Shown here one piece after another: positions 19,591 through 28,389 of a stretch of 64,000 bases of DNA (positions are counted from its first letter, which is position 1; each line of letters opens with the position of its first letter). Made by a program: the position numbers and the translations under genes. A model generated the notes under the pieces. That model was not told where the DNA came from. It searched no databases and was given only the letters and a program-made list of their open reading frames with translations. The stretch comes from Thermoclostridium stercorarium subsp. stercorarium DSM 8532. Lineage in GTDB: Bacteria; Bacillota; Clostridia; DSM-8532. Where the stretch lies: NCBI RefSeq assembly GCF_000331995.1, contig NC_020134.1, positions 1-64,000 on the forward strand, given 5' to 3'.

Positions 19591-21540
19591 GTGAAAATTA
19601 TGGAGCATGTATCAAAGAAGAATGTCACAATTGATGATGGCTTCTTCGGATTTTATACCCGGCTTGTAAGAGATACGATGATTCCTTACCAGTGGGAAGT
19701 GTTGAATGACAGAGTTCCCGAAGCTGAGCCAAGCCATGCGGTTAAAAATTTTAAAATAGCTGCGGGACTTGAAAAAGGAGATTTTCATGGATTTGTGTTT
19801 CAGGACAGTGATGTGGCAAAATGGCTTGAGGCGGTAGGTCACAGCCTTATGACTCACCCCGATCCGGAGCTTGAGAAAACGGCCGACGAAATGATAGATT
19901 TAATTGAAAAGGCTCAATGCTCTGATGGTTACCTGGATACATACTTCATAATAAACAAAAACGAAAAGCGCTGGACAAATCTGTGTGAATGCCATGAACT
20001 GTACTGCGCTGGTCATTTGATTGAAGCTGCGGTGGCATATTATGAAGCTACCGGAAAGGATAAGCTCCTTAAAGTTGCCTGCAGGTTTGCCGATTTAATT
20101 GATTCTATTTTCGGTTCTGAGGAAGGGAAAATAAAAGGCTATCCCGGTCATCAGGAAATTGAGCTGGCACTGGTTAAGCTGTATAAAGCAACGGGAGACC
20201 CGAAATATTTGAAGTTAAGTTCGTACTTCATCAACGAACGGGGAAAGGAACCGAATTATTTCCTGTATGAATGGGAAAACGTGAGGAACAGGATATCCCA
20301 CTGGACAAAAAGGGAAGAACCTGCGCCAAACCTTGAATACAACCAGGCACACAGACCTGTGCGTCAGCAGGACAAAGCGGTAGGTCATGCGGTTCGTGCC
20401 GTTTATATGTACAGTGCAATGGCCGACATTGCTTATGAAACCTCCGACAGAGAGCTGTTTGAAGTATGCAGAAAGTTATGGGAAAATATAACCACGCGCC
20501 GAATGTATATAACAGGCGGTATAGGTTCCACGCGTCATGGCGAAGCTTTTACTTTTGATTATGATCTTCCGAATGATACGGTATACGCGGAAACCTGCGC
20601 GTCAATAGGGCTTGTTTTCTTTTCCCACAGAATGCTGAAAATGGATCCGTCCGGCGAATACGGGGATGTGATGGAAAAAATTCTTTATAATTTAGTTCCC
20701 GGTTCAATGTCCCGAAACGGAAAGGAATTTTTCTATGTCAATCCTCTTGAAGTATGGCCCGAAGCCTGTAAAAAAGATCCGGGCAAACATCATGTGAAGG
20801 CAAAGCGGCAGAAATGGTTCAGCTGTGCGTGCTGCCCTCCGAATATAGCAAGACTTCTGGCATCCCTCGGCGATTATATTTATTCCGTGAACAATGATAC
20901 CTTGTTCACCCATTTGTATATAGGGGGAACCGTTGAGGCAAATATCCGCAATCAGAAAGTTTTAATCAGTCAAAATTCAAAATATCCGTATGACGGGGAA
21001 ATTGAGTTTTCAATAAGTTTAAACCAGCCTATGAATTTTAAGTTCGCCGTACGGGTGCCATCCTGGTGCAGGAAATTTGAAATATACATAAACAATCAGA
21101 AAGCGGGGTATGAAATTAAAAAAGGATATGCATACATAAACAGGACATGGCATAACGGCGAAAGTATCAGGATATTTTTCGAAATGCCCGTTGAGATAAT
21201 CGCGTCAAATCCAAAAGTTAGGGAAAACGCAGGAAAGGTCTGCATTATGCGTGGTCCGCTTGTATACTGCCTTGAGGAAATTGATAACGGTCCGAATCTC
21301 TCAGCAATAAGCCTTTGTGTTGACAAGGAATTTAAAACCGGAAATGCAAATGATCTTCCCGAGGGCACGGTAATAATAACCGGTGAAGGGTTCAGAACCG
21401 TTGAAGAAGGATGGAATGACGAACTTTACAAACCGTATCGGAGCGTCGAAACCAGACCGGTAAAAATAAAGGCCATTCCGTATTATCTGTGGGGTAATCG
21501 TGGTGAAGGCGAAATGCTGGTATGGATACGAGCCAGATAA
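19591..21540 (+). CDS. GH127 beta-L-arabinofuranosidase family protein
   Basis: The 649-aa protein matches GH127 (former DUF1680). It has an (alpha/alpha)6-barrel with CSDGYLDTYF, YCAGHLIEAAVAYYEATG and GYPGHQEIELALVKLY. The Cys-rich zinc/catalytic motif CACCPPNIARLL lies near residue 412, where GH127 uses a zinc-bound cysteine as nucleophile. Members remove beta-L-arabinofuranose from plant glycans. No signal peptide is seen, so it acts inside the cell on imported oligosaccharides. GAGGAGG at 19578-19584 sets GTG 19591 as the start. GH112 follows after 59 bases in the same transcript. Confidence 0.9.
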   Translation: MKIMEHVSKKNVTIDDGFFGFYTRLVRDTMIPYQWEVLNDRVPEAEPSHAVKNFKIAAGLEKGDFHGFVFQDSDVAKWLEAVGHSLMTHPDPELEKTADEMIDLIEKAQCSDGYLDTYFIINKNEKRWTNLCECHELYCAGHLIEAAVAYYEATGKDKLLKVACRFADLIDSIFGSEEGKIKGYPGHQEIELALVKLYKATGDPKYLKLSSYFINERGKEPNYFLYEWENVRNRISHWTKREEPAPNLEYNQAHRPVRQQDKAVGHAVRAVYMYSAMADIAYETSDRELFEVCRKLWENITTRRMYITGGIGSTRHGEAFTFDYDLPNDTVYAETCASIGLVFFSHRMLKMDPSGEYGDVMEKILYNLVPGSMSRNGKEFFYVNPLEVWPEACKKDPGKHHVKAKRQKWFSCACCPPNIARLLASLGDYIYSVNNDTLFTHLYIGGTVEANIRNQKVLISQNSKYPYDGEIEFSISLNQPMNFKFAVRVPSWCRKFEIYINNQKAGYEIKKGYAYINRTWHNGESIRIFFEMPVEIIASNPKVRENAGKVCIMRGPLVYCLEEIDNGPNLSAISLCVDKEFKTGNANDLPEGTVIITGEGFRTVEEGWNDELYKPYRSVETRPVKIKAIPYYLWGNRGEGEMLVWIRAR

Positions 21541-21599
21541 TATTAAGAAATGCTGAATTGTCTGCGGAATAGGAAGAATAAAGTGAAGGAGGCATATTT

Positions 21600-23786
21600 A
21601 TGACAGATAAAAGCAAAGGATTTTTTACTTTACCCGGAGAAGCGGGATATGAAGATTTGACCCTTGAACTTGCTGAAAAGTGGGGAGCCGATGTAATAAG
21701 GGACAGCGACGGTACTGTTCTGTCTCCACGAATTTTGACATCCGGTTATGAGATATATTCCACTTTATGCCTTATACGCGGTGTCAATGACTGGGCAAAG
21801 GCACACAGGGACAAACTTCAGCAAAATTTCCTCATGTCGGATCCGGTAATAGCGTCAGAAAGCACTGTTACGATAGATCTGCTCAAAGGGTATTTCAGAG
21901 AGCAGTTTGAAATTAACTGCAACGACGATCCGAAAAAGTGGTGGCAGGTTTTTGACAGGACTACGGGGGAAGAGGTACCGAAGGACAACTGGGAATTCAA
22001 CAGAGAGACGGGTACCGTTGTTATAAAGAACGCAAAAAAGTGGCATAAGTATACTGTAAATTTTCTTGCATACAGGATATGGGAAGCCATATCAATGTAC
22101 AATCATATTACGAACAACTGGGGTGACAGGGAACATCTCATGCCGATAGATCCAATTTACCCCGAAACCCAGGAGTTCATATTAAGTCACCTGGAAAAAT
22201 GGTTGCAGGAACACCCGCACACAAATGTTGTAAGGTTTACGTCCATGTTTTATAACTTCTGCTGGTTATGGGGCGATGATCCTGAACATTTCAGGTACCG
22301 TTATTCCGACTGGGGCTCTTATGATTTTTCGGTCAGTCCTTACGCAATGACAAAATTTGAAGAGAAGACCGGTATTAAGCTTACTTCGGAAGATTTTATC
22401 AACAAAGGGCTGCTGAACAATACCCATAATGTCCCTTCGCCCAAAATAAGGGCATGGATGGATTTTATAAATGAATTCGTGGTTACTTTCGGAAGAAAAT
22501 GCGTAGACCTGGTCCATAAGTACGGAAAGAAAGCTTATGTGTTCTATGACGATCATTGGATTGGCGTGGAACCATACAGCCCAAGATTTAAGGATTTTAA
22601 TTTCGACGGAATTATAAAGTGCGTGTTTAACGCCTTTGAGGCAAGAAAATGCGCAGGCGTAACCGGGGTCGAAACTCACGAACTGCGTCTTCATCCGTAT
22701 CTTTTTCCGACGGGTTTGAAAGGCGAGCCGACGTTCAAGGAAGGCGGAAACCCAACCAAAGATGCGAAAAATTTCTGGATGAAGGTTCGCCGTGCTCTTT
22801 TGCGTGCACCGGTACAGAGAATAGGCCTTGGAGGGTATTTGCATCTGGTTAAGGATTTCCCCGATTTTATTGATTATATAGAAGAGCTCGCAAATGAGTT
22901 CAGAACTTTAAAAAGCCTGCATGAAAATGATAAGCCTTATACCGTTCCGGGCAAAGTTGCGGTTTTAACCTGCTGGGGCAGACTCAGGTCATGGATTTGC
23001 AGCGGGCACATGCATGAGCAGCCTCAACTGGACCTGAACCACGTTAACGAGGCTTTGGCCGGACTGCCGCTGGATGTGGAATATATCAGCTTTGACGATA
23101 TAAGGGAAAAAGGAATCCCCGATGACGTTAAAATTATCATCAACTGCGGCAGACTGGACAGTGCATGGAGTGGCGGCGATAACTGGAAAGATCCTGAGAT
23201 TGTTGCGAAAATTACCGAGTGGGTTGCAGCGGGAGGGGGATTTATAGGAATTGCCGAACCAACTGCAACGATATTCAGCAGCCAGTATTTCCAGCTTTCA
23301 CATATACTTGGCGTTGACAGGGAGATTGGACGCACGCTGTCGAGGAACAAATACAAATATACCCTGACAGAAAAGCATTTCATTACTGATGAAGTAAAAG
23401 AAGATACCGATTTCGGCACCGAAGTTGACAATGTATATGCAATTGACGGTGAAACGGATGTTTTGGCTGAAAAAGGCGGAAATGTTAGAATAGCGGCAAG
23501 AAAATTTGCTGACGGCAGAGGTGTTTATTTCTCAGGATTCAGGTTTAACGCGCAGAATACAAGACTGCTGTTCAGAGCAATACTCTGGGCTATGGGAAGG
23601 GAAGAGTATATTAACCGCTGGACATGCGGCAACTTTAACACCGAATGTGCTTACTTCCCGAACAGCCGAAGGCTTGTGGTGATAAATAACGGGGAGAACC
23701 GTGAGACAACTGTAATTAACGACGATAAAGGAAACAGGATTGAAGTAAGCCTTGAGCCTTATGCGGTAAAAATACTTGAAATATAA
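21600..23786 (+). CDS. GH112 beta-galactoside phosphorylase
   Basis: The 728-aa cytoplasmic protein is full length for GH112 and contains the family signatures GGWLWGDDPEHFRY-like (CWLWGDDPEHFRYRYSDWGS) and FYDDHWIGVEPYS, AWMDFINEFVV and the C-terminal beta-sheet domains. GH112 enzymes phosphorolyse lacto-N-biose, galacto-N-biose or D-galactosyl-beta-1,4-L-rhamnose, giving galactose 1-phosphate. Next to an arabinofuranosidase, the galactosyl-rhamnose type (from rhamnogalacturonan side chains) is an attractive guess, but specificity is not readable here. AAGGAGG precedes ATG 21600. Confidence 0.9.
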   Translation: MTDKSKGFFTLPGEAGYEDLTLELAEKWGADVIRDSDGTVLSPRILTSGYEIYSTLCLIRGVNDWAKAHRDKLQQNFLMSDPVIASESTVTIDLLKGYFREQFEINCNDDPKKWWQVFDRTTGEEVPKDNWEFNRETGTVVIKNAKKWHKYTVNFLAYRIWEAISMYNHITNNWGDREHLMPIDPIYPETQEFILSHLEKWLQEHPHTNVVRFTSMFYNFCWLWGDDPEHFRYRYSDWGSYDFSVSPYAMTKFEEKTGIKLTSEDFINKGLLNNTHNVPSPKIRAWMDFINEFVVTFGRKCVDLVHKYGKKAYVFYDDHWIGVEPYSPRFKDFNFDGIIKCVFNAFEARKCAGVTGVETHELRLHPYLFPTGLKGEPTFKEGGNPTKDAKNFWMKVRRALLRAPVQRIGLGGYLHLVKDFPDFIDYIEELANEFRTLKSLHENDKPYTVPGKVAVLTCWGRLRSWICSGHMHEQPQLDLNHVNEALAGLPLDVEYISFDDIREKGIPDDVKIIINCGRLDSAWSGGDNWKDPEIVAKITEWVAAGGGFIGIAEPTATIFSSQYFQLSHILGVDREIGRTLSRNKYKYTLTEKHFITDEVKEDTDFGTEVDNVYAIDGETDVLAEKGGNVRIAARKFADGRGVYFSGFRFNAQNTRLLFRAILWAMGREEYINRWTCGNFNTECAYFPNSRRLVVINNGENRETTVINDDKGNRIEVSLEPYAVKILEI

Positions 23787-23832
23787 AAATGTGATATCGT
23801 TTGCATAATTTCACAACACCGGAATACATCCG

Positions 23833-23863
23833 AACAGTCCGCTTTTTTGCGGACTGTTTTTTT
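23833..23863 (+). terminator. Intrinsic terminator after GH112
   Basis: AACAGTCCGC at 23833-23842 pairs with GCGGACTGTT at 23849-23858, followed by a T-run to 23863. Confidence 0.9.
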
Positions 23864-23932
23864 GGGCTTGAGTTATTAAGTTTATTAGTTTATCATTTTA
23901 AGGTAGTCTTTAAAGAAGGCAGGTGACCCGAA

Positions 23933-24874
23933 ATGATTCAGATTTTTAAAACGATGGAAACCAATAATGAGCTTGTACGTATTGATACCATTGAAAAAGG
24001 ATGCTGGATTAATATAACTGATCCGACCGAAGAAGAGCTTAATATGATTCAGGAAGCGCTGAATATTAACCCGAAACTTCTGCGGGACCCGCTTGATGAA
24101 GAAGAGAAGCCGAGAATTGACGTTGAAGATGATCAGATATTGATAATTGTAGATATTCCGTATGCCTATCAGGACGAAGAAACGTTAAAGTTTGAAACGA
24201 TACCGCTGGGGCTTCTTGTTATAAGGGACGATTATTTTATTTCAATATGCGCCCATGAAGCACAGGTACTGAAACCATTTATCAATAAGCAGGTAAAGGA
24301 GCTTTACACTTATAAGAAAACAAGGTTTATTTTTCAGATTCTGTATAATAATGCAAGGGATTATTTAAAATATCTGAGACAGATAGACAAAAGAACCGAA
24401 TACCTTGAAGGCAGTCTTCACAAGTCGATGAGGAATAAAGAGCTTTTTAAGCTTCTGGAGCTCGAAAAAAGCCTTGTGTTTTTCACCACTTCGCTGAAAT
24501 CCAACGATGTGGTGCTGGAAAGACTTCTGCGCGGAAAATATATCAAGCTTTATGAGGAAGATCAGGACCTTTTGGAAGACGCAATCATAGAAAACAAACA
24601 GGCTATTGAAATGGCAAGTATATACAGTACCATTATGAATGGTATGATGGATGCCTTTTCATCGGTTATTTCCAACAACCTGAACATTGTAATGAAGTTT
24701 TTAACATCGGTGACTATAGTGCTTTCCATACCCACCATTGTTTTCAGCTTTTACGGAATGAACATGCAATTACCTTTCGCAAACAGTCCCTTAAGCTGGG
24801 TTCTGGTACTTGTAGGAACTGTGCTGCTGTCTTTGGTGGTTGTAATCATTTTAAACCGCAAGGAACTTCTTTAG
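23933..24874 (+). CDS. corA: CorA-type magnesium/divalent cation transporter
   Basis: The 313-aa protein has the large cytoplasmic N-terminal domain and two C-terminal membrane helices. The first is followed by the selectivity motif YGMN (FYGMNMQLPF, near residue 273) and the second ends with the basic tail NRKELL. CorA channels form pentamers that admit Mg2+ and sometimes Co2+ or Ni2+. No M-box fits in the 70-base upstream gap. AGGTGA at 23920-23925 precedes ATG 23933. A small convergent gene ends 28 bases beyond its stop. Confidence 0.92.
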   Translation: MIQIFKTMETNNELVRIDTIEKGCWINITDPTEEELNMIQEALNINPKLLRDPLDEEEKPRIDVEDDQILIIVDIPYAYQDEETLKFETIPLGLLVIRDDYFISICAHEAQVLKPFINKQVKELYTYKKTRFIFQILYNNARDYLKYLRQIDKRTEYLEGSLHKSMRNKELFKLLELEKSLVFFTTSLKSNDVVLERLLRGKYIKLYEEDQDLLEDAIIENKQAIEMASIYSTIMNGMMDAFSSVISNNLNIVMKFLTSVTIVLSIPTIVFSFYGMNMQLPFANSPLSWVLVLVGTVLLSLVVVIILNRKELL

Positions 24875-24902
24875 CCAAAAGAGCCGCGGAAAACATGAGG
24901 CC

Positions 24903-25067
24903 CTATGATTCCAACCATTCACTTATATATGGTATGTGAACGTTGGTAAACATTAATAAAAATAATATAACAACCAGCGCAACAGCAATTATAATGAGCA
25001 GTATCGAAAGCAGCTTTGGAAGCCATCTTTTTTTCCGTTTTACGTATGTTATACCGGAAATCCGCAT
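24903..25067 (-). CDS. Small membrane protein, 54 aa, unknown family
   Basis: This short frame encodes MRISGITYVKRKKRWLPKLL followed by a strongly hydrophobic stretch (SILLIIIAVALVVILFLLMF) and a short tail ending YISEWLES. The layout is a positively charged N-terminus, one transmembrane helix, then a small outside tail. GGAGG ends seven bases before the ATG, an excellent ribosome site, which supports real translation. It is convergent with corA. No family is recognised; a role with the neighbouring transporter is only a possibility. Confidence 0.6.
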   Translation of the reverse strand: MRISGITYVKRKKRWLPKLLSILLIIIAVALVVILFLLMFTNVHIPYISEWLES

Positions 25068-25215
25068 TATGAGCCTCCATTAACCATGACCTGTATTAAC
25101 TATATTATATTTTTTGTTATTGGAAATGTAAAGGCATGAATGCTCTTTTTTACATTCCTGTTCAATAACCTGCACTAATTGTAATATATTTACATTAATT
25201 ATTTTTAATCCATGG

Positions 25216-25244
25216 TTGATTTTTTTGAAGGTTTATATTATTAT
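25216..25244 (+). promoter_or_regulatory. Promoter of tRNA-Arg
   Basis: TTGATT at 25216-25221 and TATTAT at 25239-25244 with a 17-base spacer, ending 21 bases before the tRNA. Confidence 0.65.
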
Positions 25245-25265
25245 ATATATTGCACGTTAAAAAAC

Positions 25266-25342
25266 GCGCCTATAGCTCAACTGGATAGAGCGTCTGGCTA
25301 CGGACCAGAAGGTTGTGGGTTCGATTCCTGCTGGGCGCACCA
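25266..25342 (+). tRNA. tRNA-Arg (anticodon ACG)
   Basis: A 77-base cloverleaf with acceptor GCGCCTA/TGGGCGC (one T-G pair), anticodon stem TCTGG/CCAGA enclosing CTACGGA, T-loop GGTTCGATTCC and encoded CCA at 25340-25342. Anticodon ACG is read as ICG after deamination. Confidence 0.95.
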
Positions 25343-25776
25343 AAGTTTGGAACGTGTAAGGAGTGCTCTGACTACGGATTGACTGCGCTGAATAAGCGTT
25401 GGATTTGCCGGTCGGGGCCCCTTTTTTTTGTCAGCATGTGTGTAATTTCAAGTATGGTTTATATGCCGGTGAACAAGTAAATATACCAAGCCTGTACGAA
25501 ATCCAAAGTGCGTTTGCCGGTTTCCCGGCAAACGGAAAAATATCGAGACCGGAGCATTTTTTTATTTTACGTTTCTTGATTATTTCCTCAGAATACGATT
25601 TTGATATGTATATCACTTTTACTGATTTAAAGGTCAGTTAAATATACCGTCATAATTCGGTACATGTCTTTAAAACTCTGCTTTAGCATGTTTCTTATTA
25701 AAAATCGTTACTTCAGATAAAAATAGGAGTATAAAGTATATGAAGACAAAAGTATGAGTTTTTTGGGTGTGGTGTA
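25343..25776. other. Spacer between tRNA-Arg and the ECF sigma gene
   Basis: No supported gene. GGGGCCCC followed by eight T residues (about 25416-25431) may help end the tRNA transcript. A perfect hairpin, TTTGCCGG with CCGGCAAA around TTTC, lies at about 25513-25532 without a T-run. The sigma-factor promoter should be in the last 100 bases, but I see no confident sigma-A or ECF-type pair. Confidence 0.5.
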
Positions 25777-26334
25777 ATGCAGGAGGACCTGACGCAAATA
25801 AGAAGAATACGGGATGGGGATATAGAAGCATTCGGAGAACTGGTGGACAAATATAAAAACAGGTTATTTTCCTTTCTTGTAAAGCTGACCGGTTCAAGGC
25901 ATGACTCCGAAGAGATACTTCAGGAGGTTTTTATCCGTGCCTTCAGCAATATTAACAAATATGATGACAGATGGATGTTTTCCACGTGGATATACCGCAT
26001 TGCTGTGAACACCTATAAAAGCTATATGAGGAAAGAAAAACGGAATAAAACAATACCAATTGATGACGCGATGGTGAGTGAAAACCCCGCAGTTTACGGG
26101 AATCCCGAGAATGTTTATGAAAAAAACGAGCGGAGGCGGGAAATTATTTCACTTATAAGAAATTTAAAGGACAAACAGAGAATTCCGTTGATACTGAAAT
26201 ATGTAAAAAATTGTTCCTATGCGGAGATAGGAGATATTCTGGGAATCTCCGAAGAGGCCGCAAAAATGCGGGTTTTCAGGGCAAAAAAGACTATATGCGA
26301 AAAATATATGGAAAGGCACGGGGGTGAATTTTGA
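25777..26334 (+). CDS. ECF-type RNA polymerase sigma factor
   Basis: The 185-aa protein has sigma region 2 (AFGELVDKYKNRLFSFLVKL, then SEEILQEVFIRAFSNINKYD and FSTWIYRIAVN) and region 4 (LKDKQRIPLILKYVKNCSYAEIGDILGISEEAAKMRVFRAKK), with no region 1 or 3, as in ECF sigma factors. It directs polymerase to a small regulon and is normally held by a membrane anti-sigma factor. The next gene, overlapping its stop by one base, encodes such a protein. Confidence 0.93.
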   Translation: MQEDLTQIRRIRDGDIEAFGELVDKYKNRLFSFLVKLTGSRHDSEEILQEVFIRAFSNINKYDDRWMFSTWIYRIAVNTYKSYMRKEKRNKTIPIDDAMVSENPAVYGNPENVYEKNERRREIISLIRNLKDKQRIPLILKYVKNCSYAEIGDILGISEEAAKMRVFRAKKTICEKYMERHGGEF

Positions 26335-27701
26335 TGAGAATTCATTTATCGGTGAAAGATTTGGATGCGTTCATCGAAGGAAATGTATCAGCCAGGGAAA
26401 GGGAAAAAATAAAGCTGCATTTAAACGAATGCAGTATATGCCGGGCAAAATACGGCATATTGCTGGATACCGAAAATTACCTCGCGGAAGAGGATTATAT
26501 AGATGATATGTTTACAGAAAGGGTGATGAATTCGTTGAAAAAAGGCGAATATAAAAGTGCTGGAAATAAAACATTAATCAAAAGGAGAAGTATTCTAAAA
26601 CCTGTGTTATCATTAATTTTAGTATGCGCGTTTGTCGGGACGGCTTTCTATTTCGGAACGAAATACGATTCGCTTAAGCGCAATACAGCCACCCAACCTG
26701 ACCGATCTCAGGAGACTCAGATAACCAAAACTCCTGCAGACACTCCTGTACCCACCGTGAGAATTGAAACCGTCAATCTTACGCTGTATTTTCCAAATCA
26801 GAGTGCAGAATTTGTAGTTCCGGTTCAGCGCAGGGTTGAAATAAAAAACGGCGAAAAGATTGAAGAAGTTGTATTCAGAGAACTTCAGAAAGGTCCGGAA
26901 GGAGACGGAAGGAATACGGTTATACCCGAGGGAACAAAGCTTTTATCGTCCGAAGTAAGGGACGGCGTTTGTTACCTTAATCTTTCAAAGGAATTTGTTG
27001 AAAACAATCCTGGCGGAAGCGCCTTTGAAAATGTTCTTATAAATTCGGTGGTAAACTCCCTTACAGAACTTCCAGAAATTAAAAAGGTCCAGTTTCTGAT
27101 CGAGGGGGAGAAAAGGGAGGTTTATAGTCATATGGTTTTTGACGAGCCTTTTGAAAGAAATGAAAGCATTATAAGAACAGCCGAGAATACTCCCGAAGCA
27201 ATTGAAAGGAGTATTCGTGAACTGGGATTTAAAGTGCTTACTGCTTTTAGGGATAAAGACATGCAGACTCTTTCGCAGTATGTCCATCCCGATAAAGGAG
27301 TACGTTTCTCCCCATACACGTATGTGGAATTGGAAAGGGATGTTGTAATTTCAAAAGAAGAAATTAAGACATTGCTGGAAAGTGATAAGGTGTATACATG
27401 GGGACTTTATGACGGCTCGGGTGAGCCAATAGAGCTTACTTTTTCAGAATACCTTAGCAGATTTGTGTATGACAGGGATTTCATAAATGCCGACGAAATT
27501 ATCTATGATGTACGATATGACAGGGGAAACACAATAAACAACGTATTTGAGGTTTATAAGGGAAGTCACGTAATTGAATACTATTTCAGCGGAAACGAGG
27601 AATACGGAGGAATGGACTGGAAAAGCCTCAAGCTTGTATTTGAGGAAAAGGAAGGAAAATGGTATCTTGTCGGTGTGGTACATGACGAATGGACAATATA
27701 A
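26334..27701 (+). CDS. Zinc-finger anti-sigma factor with GerMN domain
   Basis: The 455-aa protein begins with a zf-HC2-like anti-sigma domain containing HLNECSICRAKY (H-x3-C-x2-C) near residues 29-40. A transmembrane helix follows near residues 87-108 (PVLSLILVCAFVGTAFYFG), then a Thr/Pro-rich linker. A GerMN domain spans about 145-260 with VVFRELQKGPEG, VIPEGTKLLSSEVRDGVCYLNLS and SVVNSLTELPEIKKVQFLIEG. The C-terminal 180 residues are an uncharacterised extracytoplasmic domain. ATG 26334 (GGGGGTG eight bases upstream) overlaps the sigma gene. The likely job is to hold the sigma factor until an envelope signal is sensed. Confidence 0.85.
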   Translation: MRIHLSVKDLDAFIEGNVSAREREKIKLHLNECSICRAKYGILLDTENYLAEEDYIDDMFTERVMNSLKKGEYKSAGNKTLIKRRSILKPVLSLILVCAFVGTAFYFGTKYDSLKRNTATQPDRSQETQITKTPADTPVPTVRIETVNLTLYFPNQSAEFVVPVQRRVEIKNGEKIEEVVFRELQKGPEGDGRNTVIPEGTKLLSSEVRDGVCYLNLSKEFVENNPGGSAFENVLINSVVNSLTELPEIKKVQFLIEGEKREVYSHMVFDEPFERNESIIRTAENTPEAIERSIRELGFKVLTAFRDKDMQTLSQYVHPDKGVRFSPYTYVELERDVVISKEEIKTLLESDKVYTWGLYDGSGEPIELTFSEYLSRFVYDRDFINADEIIYDVRYDRGNTINNVFEVYKGSHVIEYYFSGNEEYGGMDWKSLKLVFEEKEGKWYLVGVVHDEWTI

Positions 27702-27716
27702 AAAACGGGAATTATT

Positions 27717-27745
27717 AAAAGCCTCTGGAAATTCAGAGGCTTTTT
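27717..27745. terminator. Bidirectional intrinsic terminator
   Basis: AAAAGCCTCTG at 27717-27727 pairs with CAGAGGCTTTT around six bases, with T-runs on both strands. It separates the anti-sigma gene from the convergent LURP-one gene. Confidence 0.85.
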
Positions 27746-28229
27746 AAGTGTTGTTTTCTCCGTCATGATAAACCTGATCGAGAACAATGACCAAGGCGAG
27801 AATGAATGCTGCGTCTTCGCTGTCGTCCACTGAGACGCCGTAAGTGTCAGAGAAAGTAAACCATTTTTTCGATACAATTGCCACAGGCGCGCCGTTTTTA
27901 AAAACGGTGAAATCATAAGCCCAGAAATTGCCTTCTATGCTGTATTCTCCGAATACACTGGTTATAGTGAAACTTGGTCTGAACAGAGTGAAGTTCTTTT
28001 TTACCTGGGCCACCGGAACGCCGTTCCGGTAAATGGTGTATTCGGGCAACAGACGGAAAATACGCTGCTCAATGTAGAAAAGTTCCCTTCCCTGCATGTC
28101 GGTTAGGTGCAGCTTATCACCCAGTGAAAAAATCCTGCCGTAAACAATGAAGCAGTCTTCTCCGAATTCATTTTTAATTGTGTAGCTGTCTCTCAGCGAA
28201 AAAATTTTTTGTCTGATCAAATATTTCAT
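27744..28229 (-). CDS. LURP-one-related (YxjI-like) family protein
   Basis: The 161-aa protein starts MKYLIRQKIFSLRDSYTIKN and continues in short beta-strands such as VYGRIFSLGDKLHLTD, FYIEQRIFRLLPEYTIYRNG and FTITSVFGEYSIEGNFWAYDFTVF. This is the LURP-one/Tubby-like barrel pattern. Bacterial members have no firm function; a role at membranes or in lipid binding has been suggested for the fold. It stands alone, convergent with the anti-sigma gene. Confidence 0.8.
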   Translation of the reverse strand: MKYLIRQKIFSLRDSYTIKNEFGEDCFIVYGRIFSLGDKLHLTDMQGRELFYIEQRIFRLLPEYTIYRNGVPVAQVKKNFTLFRPSFTITSVFGEYSIEGNFWAYDFTVFKNGAPVAIVSKKWFTFSDTYGVSVDDSEDAAFILALVIVLDQVYHDGENNT

Positions 28230-28389
28230 TTCCCGAACCTCACACTGTTTTTTTCATTATATCATGCCGTCGTTATATGCACAATCAAAGACAATGCTTT
28301 TTATACTTTTAGGTAATTATTTTTATTTCTGAAAAGAATCAGGAAATAATAAAGAATCAAAGGGAATTTCAGATATAAGGAGGATTTAA

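Noticed and set aside
22266-22844. 192-aa frame opposite GH112
   Set aside because: Shadow frame in a coding region of higher GC; no family features.
25399-25641. 80-aa open frame after tRNA-Arg
   Set aside because: No start context; crosses a GGGGCCCC plus T-run and a hairpin; composition not protein-like.
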